The notes: generated from the letters alone by a model not told the origin. A stretch of 12,802 nt of DNA from Planctomycetota bacterium (GCA_029977045.1 JAPOLP010000076.1:1-12802), one strand, 5' to 3'. Positions 5,920-12,802 are shown, counted from the first letter of the stretch. A program made the numbers and translations.

Positions 5920-8458
5920 ATGCGCCGCTTTCCGGTTCGTTATCGAACTGGCCCGGCATCGGCGGCCTCGGATCTTCGGGGAGCGTTGGCATGTCGGGAG
6001 TCCAGATCAGCGGCATGGTCTGCAGCGGCTGCTCTTTCAGGATATCGACCATGACGGCCAGACGGTCGGCGACAGCGCAGTGGAATGTGTCCGAAGTTTC
6101 GGTATCGCCCGCCGGGATGCCGGTCAGCAGTTCGATCGCTTCGTCGATCGTTGAAACCGCCCACAAGTGAAACTGCTCGTCAGCGATCGCCTGCAGCACG
6201 TCAGGTCGCAGGACCAGATTGCGGACGTTGGCCTGCGGGATGCAGACGCCTTGTGTACCGGTCAGGCCGGTCTCGCGGCAGACGTCGAAGAAGCCTTCGA
6301 CCTTTTCGTTGACGCCACCGATGGCCTGAATCGAGCCCCACTGGTCGATCGAGCCGGTGATCGCGATGTCCTGTCGCAGAGGAACGCCGGCCAGGTTGCT
6401 CAACAGGACCAGCAGTTCGGCAGCCGACGCGCTGTCGCCATCGATACCGCCGTAACTCTGCTCCATCGCCAGGCTGGCTGACAGAGCCAGCGGATGATTC
6501 TGTGCGTACAGATTCCGCAGATAGCCTTCGAGAATCAGCACGCCCTTGTCGAACGTCTGTCCGCTGAGCCGGCTTTCGCGTTCGATGTTAAGGATCCCGG
6601 CGGCACCGATGCCGACGCTCGCCGTGATTCGCGTCGGACGGCCAAACGAGTAATCGCCGAGGTCGGCGACGGCCAGACCGTTGATCTGTCCAACAACGCG
6701 ATCTCGCAGATTGAACAGCAGCGTTCCGTCGGCGATCAGCTCTCGAATTTTCTCGGCGACCCGGTCGGAGCGGAACACTCGACGCTCTTCAGCAGTGCGA
6801 ACGTGCTCCAGTGTGACGGTCTTCGCGCCGCCTCGCCGTGCATGAAAGTCGGCTTCGCTAACGATGTCCGCTACCCAGGTGAATTCGGTCGAAACCTTGC
6901 CGCGATGTTCCGTCAGCCTCGCTCCGGATCGCACCAGTTCGGCAACGGCGTCAGCGGTGAATGGCAGCGTGCCTTCTTTCTCAGAGAGGCGCCGCACAAA
7001 CTGGCCGTAAAGAATGCACGCGTCCTTACCGCCCAGAGTTTCGTAGTCGAAGTCGGCTTTCACCCGGAAGACGCGCGCGAAGTCTTCGTCGTACAGACAC
7101 AGCAGGTGATAAATCAGCGGCGGGCCGGCGGCGACCAGGCGAACGTCCAGCGGAATCTGCTCGGGCTGCATCGCCGTCACGGAGAACATCGAAAACGGAT
7201 CGTACGCTTCGATCTGAATCTCTCCGCTCTTGAGCGTCCGCTTCAATTCCTTCCAGACAAACGGTTCGCGCAGCGCTTCCAGCAGGTCGAAGACCAGGAA
7301 GCCGCCGTTCGCTTTGAGCAGGCTGCCCGACTTGATCCGCGTGAAGTTCGTCATCACTCGACCGTGCCGGTCGACGACGCGTTCGATCGTGCCGAACAGG
7401 TTACGGTAGTTCGGTGCGTTTTCGATGACGACGGGCGGCAGGCCATCGCCGCTGTTGTCGACCAGCACGTTGACCTGGTAATCGAGGAACCGTTCCTGCA
7501 GTCGCGGATCCTTGCTGCCCGAGGGGATGGCGTTGTCGCCGCCGAGTGCCGCGTCGCCGCGGAACCGTTCCAGATGATCGATGACATGTTGCTGCAAGCC
7601 GTCGAGCCACGATCGCACTTTGTCTGTCGGAAACTGACCGGCCAGCTCGTCGATCCAGGGCTTTATCAGCCGCTCGGCAAATTCGCGGGCGATCTCACGG
7701 ATGTCGGCGTTGATGTCGAGCATCATCTGCCGTTGCCGCTCGACCGTCTGGCTGGCCTTCTGCATTAGCTCGTCTCGGTGGCTTTCGATCTCCTCCATCC
7801 GTTCGGGCGGCAGTTCGTCGATCTGCTCGGGCGTCATGGGCTCGCCGTCTTCCCGACGCGGCAGGTAAACGATGTCGCCGTCGGGTGTCTGCCGCGACGT
7901 CATGCCGTGATCGCGTGCGAACGCCTCCAGTTCCTTACCAATGGCTTCGCCACGTTTGCGGTACTCGGAACGCAGCCGCTCCTTCTCGCGACTGAAATCC
8001 TCTTCACGGAACGCTCGCGGTATCGCTTCGACGAGCTTGTGCACGAACTCCTGAATCGCGTCGCGGAACTCGATGCCACGCCCGGCAGGAAAGTCGATCG
8101 CCAGTGGCCGGTCCGCCTCCGCGAAATTGTTGACGTACACCCAGTCCGCCGGAGTTCGCTCGCCATCCACGCGTTGCTGCAGTGCTTCTCTCAGCAGGCT
8201 GAGCCGTCCGGTGCCTTCGAGTCCCGCGGCATAGATGTGGTAGTTCCGGTGAGCGATGCCCACTCCGAGATCGAGCGCTTCGAGGGCTCGCGGATGAGCG
8301 ACCAGGCCGTCGAGTGGCTGCAGCTCCGACGTGTCCGCAAAGCCGAGTTCGCTCAGCGGCAGGTCGAGCTGCAGGCTTCCCGCCGTGAGCCGGCACCGTC
8401 TCTCGACTGCGTCCTCGGGCAGTTCAGCATCGTCTGGCAGTTCGATCGAGTCGCTCAT
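5918..8458 (-). CDS. Lon-related AAA+ ATP-dependent protease (YcbZ/AAA_32 type)
   Basis: This 846-aa cytosolic protease should unfold and degrade damaged or regulatory proteins. An N-terminal segment with a Walker A-like GLEGTGRLS (79-87) is followed by a long charged helical insertion (about 150-300). Next come an AAA core with the Walker B-like NGGFLVFD (384-391) and the Lon S16 proteolytic domain at about 590-785. The catalytic Ser676 lies in GDSAS and Lys719 in GGVNEK, 43 residues apart as in E. coli Lon (Ser679/Lys722). It lacks the classical Lon N-terminal domain, so it is a YcbZ-like lon-related protein, not Lon itself. The invariant Walker A lysine is replaced by Arg85. From memory, GTGR is frequent in this subfamily. 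A proline-rich tail (about 787-846) follows the protease domain. The start overlaps the Hsp20 stop as ATGA with AGGAGG at 8466-8471, indicating translational coupling. Confidence 0.93.
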   Translation of the reverse strand: MSDSIELPDDAELPEDAVERRCRLTAGSLQLDLPLSELGFADTSELQPLDGLVAHPRALEALDLGVGIAHRNYHIYAAGLEGTGRLSLLREALQQRVDGERTPADWVYVNNFAEADRPLAIDFPAGRGIEFRDAIQEFVHKLVEAIPRAFREEDFSREKERLRSEYRKRGEAIGKELEAFARDHGMTSRQTPDGDIVYLPRREDGEPMTPEQIDELPPERMEEIESHRDELMQKASQTVERQRQMMLDINADIREIAREFAERLIKPWIDELAGQFPTDKVRSWLDGLQQHVIDHLERFRGDAALGGDNAIPSGSKDPRLQERFLDYQVNVLVDNSGDGLPPVVIENAPNYRNLFGTIERVVDRHGRVMTNFTRIKSGSLLKANGGFLVFDLLEALREPFVWKELKRTLKSGEIQIEAYDPFSMFSVTAMQPEQIPLDVRLVAAGPPLIYHLLCLYDEDFARVFRVKADFDYETLGGKDACILYGQFVRRLSEKEGTLPFTADAVAELVRSGARLTEHRGKVSTEFTWVADIVSEADFHARRGGAKTVTLEHVRTAEERRVFRSDRVAEKIRELIADGTLLFNLRDRVVGQINGLAVADLGDYSFGRPTRITASVGIGAAGILNIERESRLSGQTFDKGVLILEGYLRNLYAQNHPLALSASLAMEQSYGGIDGDSASAAELLVLLSNLAGVPLRQDIAITGSIDQWGSIQAIGGVNEKVEGFFDVCRETGLTGTQGVCIPQANVRNLVLRPDVLQAIADEQFHLWAVSTIDEAIELLTGIPAGDTETSDTFHCAVADRLAVMVDILKEQPLQTMPLIWTPDMPTLPEDPRPPMPGQFDNEPESGA

Positions 8459-8892
8459 TGGTCGCCCTCCTGTTGCAGCTTGGGAAGACGAATCCGGAAC
8501 ACACCTCGCTCGTGCGAAATCTGAACGTCATCGGTGGCGATCGTCTGACCAAGACTCAGCGTACGGCAGAACGAGCCGCGTCGGCGTTCGATTCGCACAA
8601 CACCCTGCGACGATTCGTCGCGGCGAGCCTCACTCCGTGTTCCGCAGATCGTGACTTCGTCGCCGTCAATCTGAACCTGCAGGTTGTCGGGCGAGACACC
8701 TGGCAAATCCGCTTCGATCACAAAGGCGTCCGCCGTCTCGAAGACATCGACCTGCGGCATCCAGCCAGCGGAGTCGCTCAGCCACGGGGCCGAGAGCAGA
8801 GCATCGAAGGCCTTGTCGATCTGCTCGTCCAACCGCTGCAGCGGAAGCTGGTCAGGCCGTAAGCGGATCGGATTCCAGCGAGATGAAGTCAT
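8455..8892 (-). CDS. Hsp20/alpha-crystallin small heat shock protein
   Basis: This 145-aa chaperone should bind unfolding proteins without ATP and hold them for refolding or degradation. The alpha-crystallin domain spans about 44-138: WMPQVDVFETADAFVIEADLPG opens it, then VQIDGDEVTICG, the ERRRGSFCRTL strand and the closing GVFRIRLPK. An N-terminal helix-rich arm covers 1-43. The tail after LPK is only seven residues and lacks the usual I-x-I motif that docks neighbouring subunits, so oligomerisation may differ. ATG 8892 has a weak GGGAA upstream. A TTG at 8916 in frame, with GGAG ten bases before it, is an alternative that adds eight residues. The stop overlaps the protease start by ATGA, so chaperone and protease are made together. 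Confidence 0.93.
   Translation of the reverse strand: MTSSRWNPIRLRPDQLPLQRLDEQIDKAFDALLSAPWLSDSAGWMPQVDVFETADAFVIEADLPGVSPDNLQVQIDGDEVTICGTRSEARRDESSQGVVRIERRRGSFCRTLSLGQTIATDDVQISHERGVFRIRLPKLQQEGDQ
8466..8471 (-). promoter_or_regulatory. Ribosome binding site of the protease inside hsp20
   Basis: A perfect AGGAGG lies within the last codons of the Hsp20 gene, seven bases before the protease ATG. With the ATGA overlap it supports coupled or reinitiating translation and fixes the protease start. Confidence 0.85.
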
Positions 8893-8954
8893 AGTGCGTT
8901 CCCGAAGAAGAACCAATTGGCGGGTACTCCAGCCGTCTGGCCCTTCCCGTCAGT

Positions 8955-9191
8955 TTAGCCCGGAACGGGCTCGCACGCCCTGTCACGCCGAGCGATCACG
9001 CACAGTCCGTCGATCAGTGACAGCTCGGCCTCGACACCGGCGAGCCGCAGCTCTTCGACAGCGTGTTCCGCGTTTTCGACCGTGTTGAAATGATCGACGA
9101 GCCGCCATTCGCAGACCGCTGGCCGACCGTACGCATCCTGCTTCGCCGCTTCTGTCGATTCCCTGACCTTTCTGGTGACTGGAGCAACCAT
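8955..9191 (-). CDS. Small conserved-looking protein (78 aa) leading the Hsp20-protease operon
   Basis: I do not recognise a family with certainty. ATG 9191 is chosen because AGGAGG (9199-9204) lies exactly seven bases upstream. The frame is open further upstream, to 9311, without coding character. Residues 1-25 are polar and probably flexible. Residues 27-70 read as beta-alpha-beta: CEWRLVDHF, then the helix NTVENAEHAVEELRLAG, then VEAELSLIDGLCVIARR. This half-ferredoxin-like shape is seen in DUF2007-like and SPOR/ACT-like small domains, but none is proven. There is no signal peptide. It lies 62 bases upstream of hsp20 on the same strand with no terminator between, so a shared transcript is likely and a role in stress response or its control is possible. 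Confidence 0.75.
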   Translation of the reverse strand: MVAPVTRKVRESTEAAKQDAYGRPAVCEWRLVDHFNTVENAEHAVEELRLAGVEAELSLIDGLCVIARRDRACEPVPG

Positions 9192-9455
9192 GATGATCCC
9201 TCCTGCGCTGAAGGCCCCGGCTCGTGGCCGGACTGATTCACGCCTCTCAACAGAGCAAACACCGCGCCGCCGTGCTTCCCCGGCCAATTGTCTCGAAACC
9301 GGGACGAACATGTGGAAGTCCCTGAAACCCGGCGGTTTTCGGCAAGCCGCAACGGCTTGCCTTTCGCGTCCGGATGCCGACCGTTAGAACGCCCGGAAGC
9401 CGCATCACGTCGGTGCGAGGCCCGTTGACGAAGACACCGTCCGTTGAAAGCCGCG
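9192..9455. other. Divergent control region of the stress operon and the double-REC gene
   Basis: These 264 bases hold the promoters of both units. No CIRCE element (TTAGCACTC-N9-GAGTGCTAA) and no clear sigma-32-type or housekeeping promoter could be seen. Besides the strong palindrome listed separately, GGGAC (9301-9305) faces GTCCC (9318-9322), and GAAACC occurs on both sides of that stem. Confidence 0.45.
9341..9361. repeat. Perfect 9-bp inverted repeat with three-base loop
   Basis: GGCAAGCCG (9341-9349) and CGGCTTGCC (9353-9361) are perfect reverse complements around CAA. On the plus strand TTTCG follows, and on the minus strand GAAAACC follows, so neither side has a proper T-run. It lies about 95 bases upstream of the double-REC start and 150 bases upstream of the 78-aa gene. 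It may be an operator, a 5' UTR hairpin or a copy of a dispersed REP-like palindrome. Confidence 0.75.
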
Positions 9456-10181
9456 ATGACCGCCAGCCGCCGCATTCTGATTGTCGACGACGAAGCTGAT
9501 ATTCGAGACAGCGTCGCCGACGTTCTGCTCGACTTTGGCTACCAGGTCGACACGGCCGGCGACGGACCGGAAGCTCTGGCCCGGCTGGAACAGCGACCGT
9601 ACGACGTCGCACTGCTCGACTTCAAGATGCCCGGCATGGACGGACTGACGCTCTATCGGAAGATGCGAGAGCTGTATCCGGAAACGTCGGTCATTCTGGT
9701 GAGCGCTTACACCGGCGACGGCATCTCAGAGGAAGCTCTCGCCAGCGGCATCCGGCGAGTCATCTCGAAGCCGGTCGACATGAGTGAGATCATTTCCGAA
9801 GTCGACCGAGAACTCGACCGCCCGCTGGCACTGGTCGTCGACGACGACCGCGACTTCAGCGAATCACTCCGCGACGTGCTCGACGACCGCGGTTATCGAG
9901 TGAGTCTGGCCAGTGACGAATCGACCGCCGCGCAACTGCTGCACGCGCGCCAGCCGCGGGTGGTCATTCTGGACGTCGTGCTCGGCGGACACAGCGACCC
10001 CGCCCGTGTTCTGCAGTCGATCCGGAATTCAAGTCCCGAAGCCGAAGTCGTTCTGGTGACCGGCCATCGCGACGAAACGCAGCCACAGATCAGCGAGCTG
10101 GTCGCCAGCGGCGCCGCAGCCGTCTGCTTCAAACCGCTCGACGTCCAGCAGCTGCTCCAGTTTCTGCCTCAGACCGCGTGA
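9456..10181 (+). CDS. Double receiver-domain response regulator
   Basis: This 241-aa protein consists of two phosphoreceiver (REC) domains and no output domain. REC1 spans about 4-120: Asp11-Asp12 acidic pocket, phospho-acceptor Asp55 in ALLDFKMPG, Ser83 and Lys105 in SKPV. REC2 spans about 124-238: Asp129-Asp130, acceptor Asp173 in VILDVVLGG, Thr202 in LVTGH and Lys226 in FKPLD. All key residues are present in both, so each could be phosphorylated by a histidine kinase, though none is encoded in this window. Output would be by binding another protein. ATG 9456 is preferred, with weak GAAAG five bases upstream; TTG 9444 is in frame. It is divergent from the stress operon and convergent with the STAS fusion gene. 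Confidence 0.92.
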   Translation: MTASRRILIVDDEADIRDSVADVLLDFGYQVDTAGDGPEALARLEQRPYDVALLDFKMPGMDGLTLYRKMRELYPETSVILVSAYTGDGISEEALASGIRRVISKPVDMSEIISEVDRELDRPLALVVDDDRDFSESLRDVLDDRGYRVSLASDESTAAQLLHARQPRVVILDVVLGGHSDPARVLQSIRNSSPEAEVVLVTGHRDETQPQISELVASGAAAVCFKPLDVQQLLQFLPQTA

Positions 10182-10305
10182 GTTGCCAACGCAAACAACG
10201 TCAGCAGCTCGAGCGGCACGCTGCGCTTCCGATCCGACCGTCAGGAATTCTGTGTCGGGACAGAGTCCCAACCTACAGCCAGCGGCTCGCCTTCTGTGCG
10301 ATCGG
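10182..10305. other. Convergent intergenic region with short stem-loop
   Basis: This 124-base gap lies between two convergent genes. GGGAC (10257-10261) faces GTCCC (10265-10269) around AGA, and an overlapping TCTGT/ACAGA pairing competes with it. Neither has a T-run, so termination here is unproven. The GGGACAGAGTCCCAACCTAC text has the look of a dispersed repeat, which a genome search could test. Confidence 0.4.
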
Positions 10306-11130
10306 TCACTTGTCGGAAACCGCCGCTTGAAGATGCGTCCGAATCTGTTCGCCGCTCAGGTGCGTGTAATCCTTATGCAGCTCGTGTCGAATGAGTTTCG
10401 CCAGCGATGCTGACAGTGCGCCGCGCAGCGTTCCCAGGAACAGCGGCGGAGCGACGATCGTCAAGTGGCCAAACTCATGACGCTGCCGGGCCGCGTCGAG
10501 ATACTCCGCGACTTCCCGAGCGAAAACCTCAGCGGTGTGGTGCCGATGATCGGTCTGCGGTTCACCAGACTCGTGGCCGGCCATCCCTCCGCCCGCGAAC
10601 GAGCCGGAACCGTCAGTCACTTCGTCGCTCATCCGTTCTCGCGATTCCGGATGCCGCAGCGTCGTCACAGATCTCAGTTCCGAACCGGGACCGTCAAGCT
10701 GCTCGAAGATGCGAGTGATCGCCCGGTCGGCAACGACAACCCAGTTCGATTCCGTTCGCCAGCGTCGGGCGTCCTCGACGACTTTCAGTGCTTCGTCGAG
10801 CGACTCGCAGACCGGCCACAGCGTGTCGAGCCGCGTGATTCGCAGGACTTCGCGTTCGCCAGGCGACACGTTGCAGAATGCCATCTCGCCACCACGCAGG
10901 CGAGTGTTCTTGAACAGGCGGGTAAAGAAGCTGAGCGCGCTCGAACCTGAGTAGTCAATCTTCACAAAGTCGATGACCACGTTGAGTCCGCTACCCTTGG
11001 CGATCTTCCCCATCAGCTCAGCGGCCTCGGCATCGATCTGAGCGAACTCAAATTCGGAGAGGTCGCGTTGCGGTGTGAGGATGACCGCATTCTCAGCACG
11101 ACTGATTGCAAAGAGCGGTGCCTGTGTCAT
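10306..11130 (-). CDS. STAS domain fused to Host_attach (PF10116-like) domain
   Basis: This 274-aa protein joins two domains. Residues about 5-118 form a STAS domain like anti-sigma factor antagonists, with the conserved loop DYSGSSAL (59-66). Ser61 stands where SpoIIAA-type proteins are phosphorylated, and a partner-switch role with an anti-sigma kinase is suggested. Residues about 128-268 match the Host_attach family by memory of its pattern: NWVVVADRAITRIFE, HPESRERMSDE, a Gly-rich stretch, HHTAEVFAREVAEYLD, LTIVAPPLFLGTLRGAL and HKDYTHLS. Proteins of that family have been linked to host attachment and, by fold comparison, to release factor-like domains; the true role is unclear. ATG 11130 is chosen because AGGAGG (11137-11142) lies six bases upstream; the frame extends 103 codons further, but that part lacks coding character. 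Convergent with the double-REC gene. Confidence 0.85.
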   Translation of the reverse strand: MTQAPLFAISRAENAVILTPQRDLSEFEFAQIDAEAAELMGKIAKGSGLNVVIDFVKIDYSGSSALSFFTRLFKNTRLRGGEMAFCNVSPGEREVLRITRLDTLWPVCESLDEALKVVEDARRWRTESNWVVVADRAITRIFEQLDGPGSELRSVTTLRHPESRERMSDEVTDGSGSFAGGGMAGHESGEPQTDHRHHTAEVFAREVAEYLDAARQRHEFGHLTIVAPPLFLGTLRGALSASLAKLIRHELHKDYTHLSGEQIRTHLQAAVSDK

Positions 11131-11416
11131 GACACCCCTCCTCACGGCTGGGACGCCCGCCGCAGCGAGCGTCGGACCAGTTGGTCTACTGCCAGAAGAA
11201 TTGCAAACCCCGGACCGTTGCTTGCAGTCGTCGAGGCAGTTCCGATCGCCAGCTATCGGTGAGCAACATCTTCCTCGCGGACGCCAGTTGAGAAGCCTGC
11301 CTGCGAGGCTGAGAAAACTGCGTCGACTTTTCTGATTCTGCTGGTTGTAACGGCAGAGCATGCCGATACAGATGATGTGAGTTTCCGCTTTCTCCTCGCC
11401 GATCTGCCGGAAATCG
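11131..11416. other. Divergent intergenic region, no gene seen
   Basis: The 286 bases between the STAS fusion and the porin must carry both promoters. The minus-strand frame stays open through most of it, but the translation has mixed Cys/Trp/Arg-rich content and does not resemble protein. Short palindromes include GACCA/TGGTC (near 11178-11189). No promoter or terminator is convincing. Confidence 0.45.
11137..11142 (-). promoter_or_regulatory. Ribosome binding site deciding the STAS fusion start
   Basis: AGGAGG on the minus strand lies six bases before ATG 11130. This is the best Shine-Dalgarno in the gene's long open frame and separates the true N-terminus from about 103 spurious upstream codons. 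Confidence 0.8.
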
Positions 11417-12802
11417 ATGACCTGCCGCGTTCTCGTCACTGCCGCTGTCCTGTTGTTCGGACCCGGCTGGGCCAGCGGTCAGAGTGCTGCTCGGCTGCCG
11501 GATCTTCCGCTGCCAGAGACGGTGGAATCAGCGGCGACTTCAGAGCCAGCGACGCTTGAGCAACTCGCGCGCGATAACCAGTCACTTCGTGCGGAGCTGC
11601 ACGCGCTGCAGGCAACCGTCGACTCGCTCGCCAGCCAGGTCGCAGCTCAGCCCGAGCAATCCTCGCTGCCACTCTTCGAGAGCGAAGCCGCCTGGCGAAA
11701 GGGTGACTACCGGATCGTTCCGTACGGCATCGGCTGGGTGAATATCGCGTTCGACACCGCTCGCACACAGACAGGCGCCTACACAATCTTCGCGCAGTCG
11801 CGCGATGTCGAGGGCGAGTCCGGGTTCTCTGTCAACGCCCGAGCCAGCCGGTTTGGTACTCACGTGACCGGACCAGAAATCTTCGGCGGAGAAACCAGCG
11901 GTCGGGTCGAGTTCGACTTCTTCGGATCGGCCCAGACGGAAAACCGGGCAGGAATTCTTCTACGCCATGCGTACGGCGAATTCGTCGGCGAGAACTGGCG
12001 TGCCGTCGGCGGCCAGACCAACGATGTCATCTCGCCACTGATCATCAACATGCAGAACTACACGCCCGGCTGGGGAGCGGGAAACATCGGCTACCGCCGC
12101 GCTCAGTCTCGCTTCGAGTGGTGGCAGGACTATGCCGACGCAGGCCGCGTGACTTTGCAGGGGTCGATCAACCAGACGATTGTGACGGACTTCGCGACCG
12201 ACCCGCTGACTGGCGGCGAAGACGCAGGCTGGCCGACGATCATGGGTCGCGTTGCGTTTCGCCCCGAGTGGAGTGCTCACCAGTGCGAGTTCTCAGAAGC
12301 CGGCTGCCGGCCCAGACCAGGATACCTTGCTCCCGGCACCGGCCTGCGTCCCGAGATCGGCTTCTCCGGCCACATCGGTCGCGAACAGGTCGACTTCACG
12401 ACGGCTCCACTGGCTGACGACGAACAGTTCACAAGCTGGTCGTTCAACGTCGACCTCTACGCACCACTGACCGACGACTTCGGCTTTCAAGGCGAGTTCT
12501 TCTGGGGCGACGTCCTGGGCACGTTTCAAGGCGGCATCATCCAGGGCATTGACCCGACGACGCGGCGAGGCATCCAGTCCATCGGCGGCTGGGGCGAACT
12601 CTGGTACGAGCTCACCGACCGCGTTCATACGCACGCCGGCTTCGGCATCGACGACCCGCGCAGCGCCGACCTCTCAGCAGGCCGTCGCTCACAGAACCAC
12701 TTCTGGTTCGGCAATGTCGTCTTCGACGTCACAAAGCTGTTCACCGTCGGCCTGGAACTCAGCTACTGGAAAACAAAGTTTGTCGGCCTGTCCGACGGCG
12801 AA
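11417..12802 (+). CDS. DcaP-like outer membrane porin (3' end outside window)
   Basis: The frame is open from ATG 11417 to the window edge (462 codons, no stop), so the C-terminus is missing. Residues 1-21 form a Sec signal peptide (hydrophobic core VLVTAAVLLFG, likely cut near WASG). A polar linker and a short coiled coil follow (about 46-76, TLEQLARDNQSLRAELHAL). From about 97 onward, alternating aromatic strands of a beta-barrel run to the end: DYRIVPYGIGWVNIAFDT, FSVNARASRFG, RVEFDFFG, LLRHAYGEFV and AVGGQTNDVISPL. This order (coiled coil, barrel, ARxSRxG, DFFG, RHAYGE, GQT) fits the DcaP family of trimeric substrate-selective porins. Substrate is unknown. The ribosome site is weak (GGAAA four bases before ATG). 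It is divergent from the STAS fusion. Other barrel families such as OprB-like porins are less likely. Confidence 0.85.
   Translation, partial: MTCRVLVTAAVLLFGPGWASGQSAARLPDLPLPETVESAATSEPATLEQLARDNQSLRAELHALQATVDSLASQVAAQPEQSSLPLFESEAAWRKGDYRIVPYGIGWVNIAFDTARTQTGAYTIFAQSRDVEGESGFSVNARASRFGTHVTGPEIFGGETSGRVEFDFFGSAQTENRAGILLRHAYGEFVGENWRAVGGQTNDVISPLIINMQNYTPGWGAGNIGYRRAQSRFEWWQDYADAGRVTLQGSINQTIVTDFATDPLTGGEDAGWPTIMGRVAFRPEWSAHQCEFSEAGCRPRPGYLAPGTGLRPEIGFSGHIGREQVDFTTAPLADDEQFTSWSFNVDLYAPLTDDFGFQGEFFWGDVLGTFQGGIIQGIDPTTRRGIQSIGGWGELWYELTDRVHTHAGFGIDDPRSADLSAGRRSQNHFWFGNVVFDVTKLFTVGLELSYWKTKFVGLSDGE

Noticed and set aside
5633..6154. Plus-strand open frame of 173 codons across the gap and the protease 3' end
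   Set aside because: It starts on a non-ATG codon, runs through the terminator hairpin at 5893-5919 and is Arg-rich without domain similarity.
6494..7768. Long plus-strand open frame (424 codons) opposite the protease
   Set aside because: It mirrors the GC-rich codon pattern of the protease on the other strand. Its translation is rich in Gln/Arg/Val without domains, and the minus-strand protein is clearly real.
9192..9311. Upstream extension of the 78-aa gene
   Set aside because: Arg-rich, no ribosome site at its start; a perfect AGGAGG precedes ATG 9191.
11131..11439. N-terminal extension of the STAS fusion gene by 103 codons
   Set aside because: No protein-like character, and AGGAGG six bases before ATG 11130 marks the true start.
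1..12802. Search by eye for CRISPR arrays, insertion sequences, integrases and attachment sites
   Set aside because: No regularly spaced repeats, transposase motifs or long terminal repeats were seen.

Overview
The window looks like chromosomal DNA of a Planctomycetes bacterium, probably a Planctomycetaceae-type genome. The strongest marker is a large exported protein with Big2-like, cytochrome-like (C-x4-C-H), DUF1549 and DUF1553 regions, an architecture largely confined to planctomycetes and relatives. I see no transposase, integrase, CRISPR array, rRNA or tRNA that I can support. Nothing suggests recent transfer. Coding density and base composition look even throughout.

Layout, left to right. 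(1) 68-304 (+): a small acidic protein of unknown function, ended by a near-perfect intrinsic terminator at 329-368 that it shares tail-to-tail with the next gene. (2) 477-2918 (-): the DUF1549/DUF1553 lipoprotein. (3) 3126-3635 (+): an FKBP-type prolyl isomerase lipoprotein. (4) 3683-4123 (-): an all-helical protein, possibly a degenerate ferritin-like bundle. (5) 4271-5620 (+): an APC-family amino acid permease, divergent from (4), whose last codons form two hairpins. (6) 5627-5919: no gene, but dense hairpins ending in a plus-strand terminator whose U-run overlaps the stop codon of the next gene. This is a candidate structured or antisense RNA. (7) 9191 down to 5918 (-): a likely proteostasis operon of a 78-aa protein, an Hsp20 chaperone and a Lon-related AAA+ protease; the last two overlap by ATGA. 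(8) 9456-10181 (+): a protein made only of two REC domains. (9) 10306-11130 (-): a STAS domain fused to a Host_attach (PF10116-like) domain. (10) 11417 to the window end (+): a DcaP-like outer membrane porin, cut off by the window edge.

How they fit together: the Hsp20/Lon pair is a classic hold-or-degrade stress unit. The double-REC protein and the STAS fusion, convergent neighbours, are both signalling adaptors without a recognised DNA-binding output, so a phospho-switch linked to stress or translation is possible but only inferred. The remaining genes look like ordinary envelope and transport functions. The items most worth following up are the structured intergenic RNA candidate and the STAS-Host_attach fusion; I do not see a complete new multi-gene system. 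Several starts were moved downstream of the longest open frame because a strong AGGAGG-type site or an ATG (rather than TTG) pointed to an internal codon.
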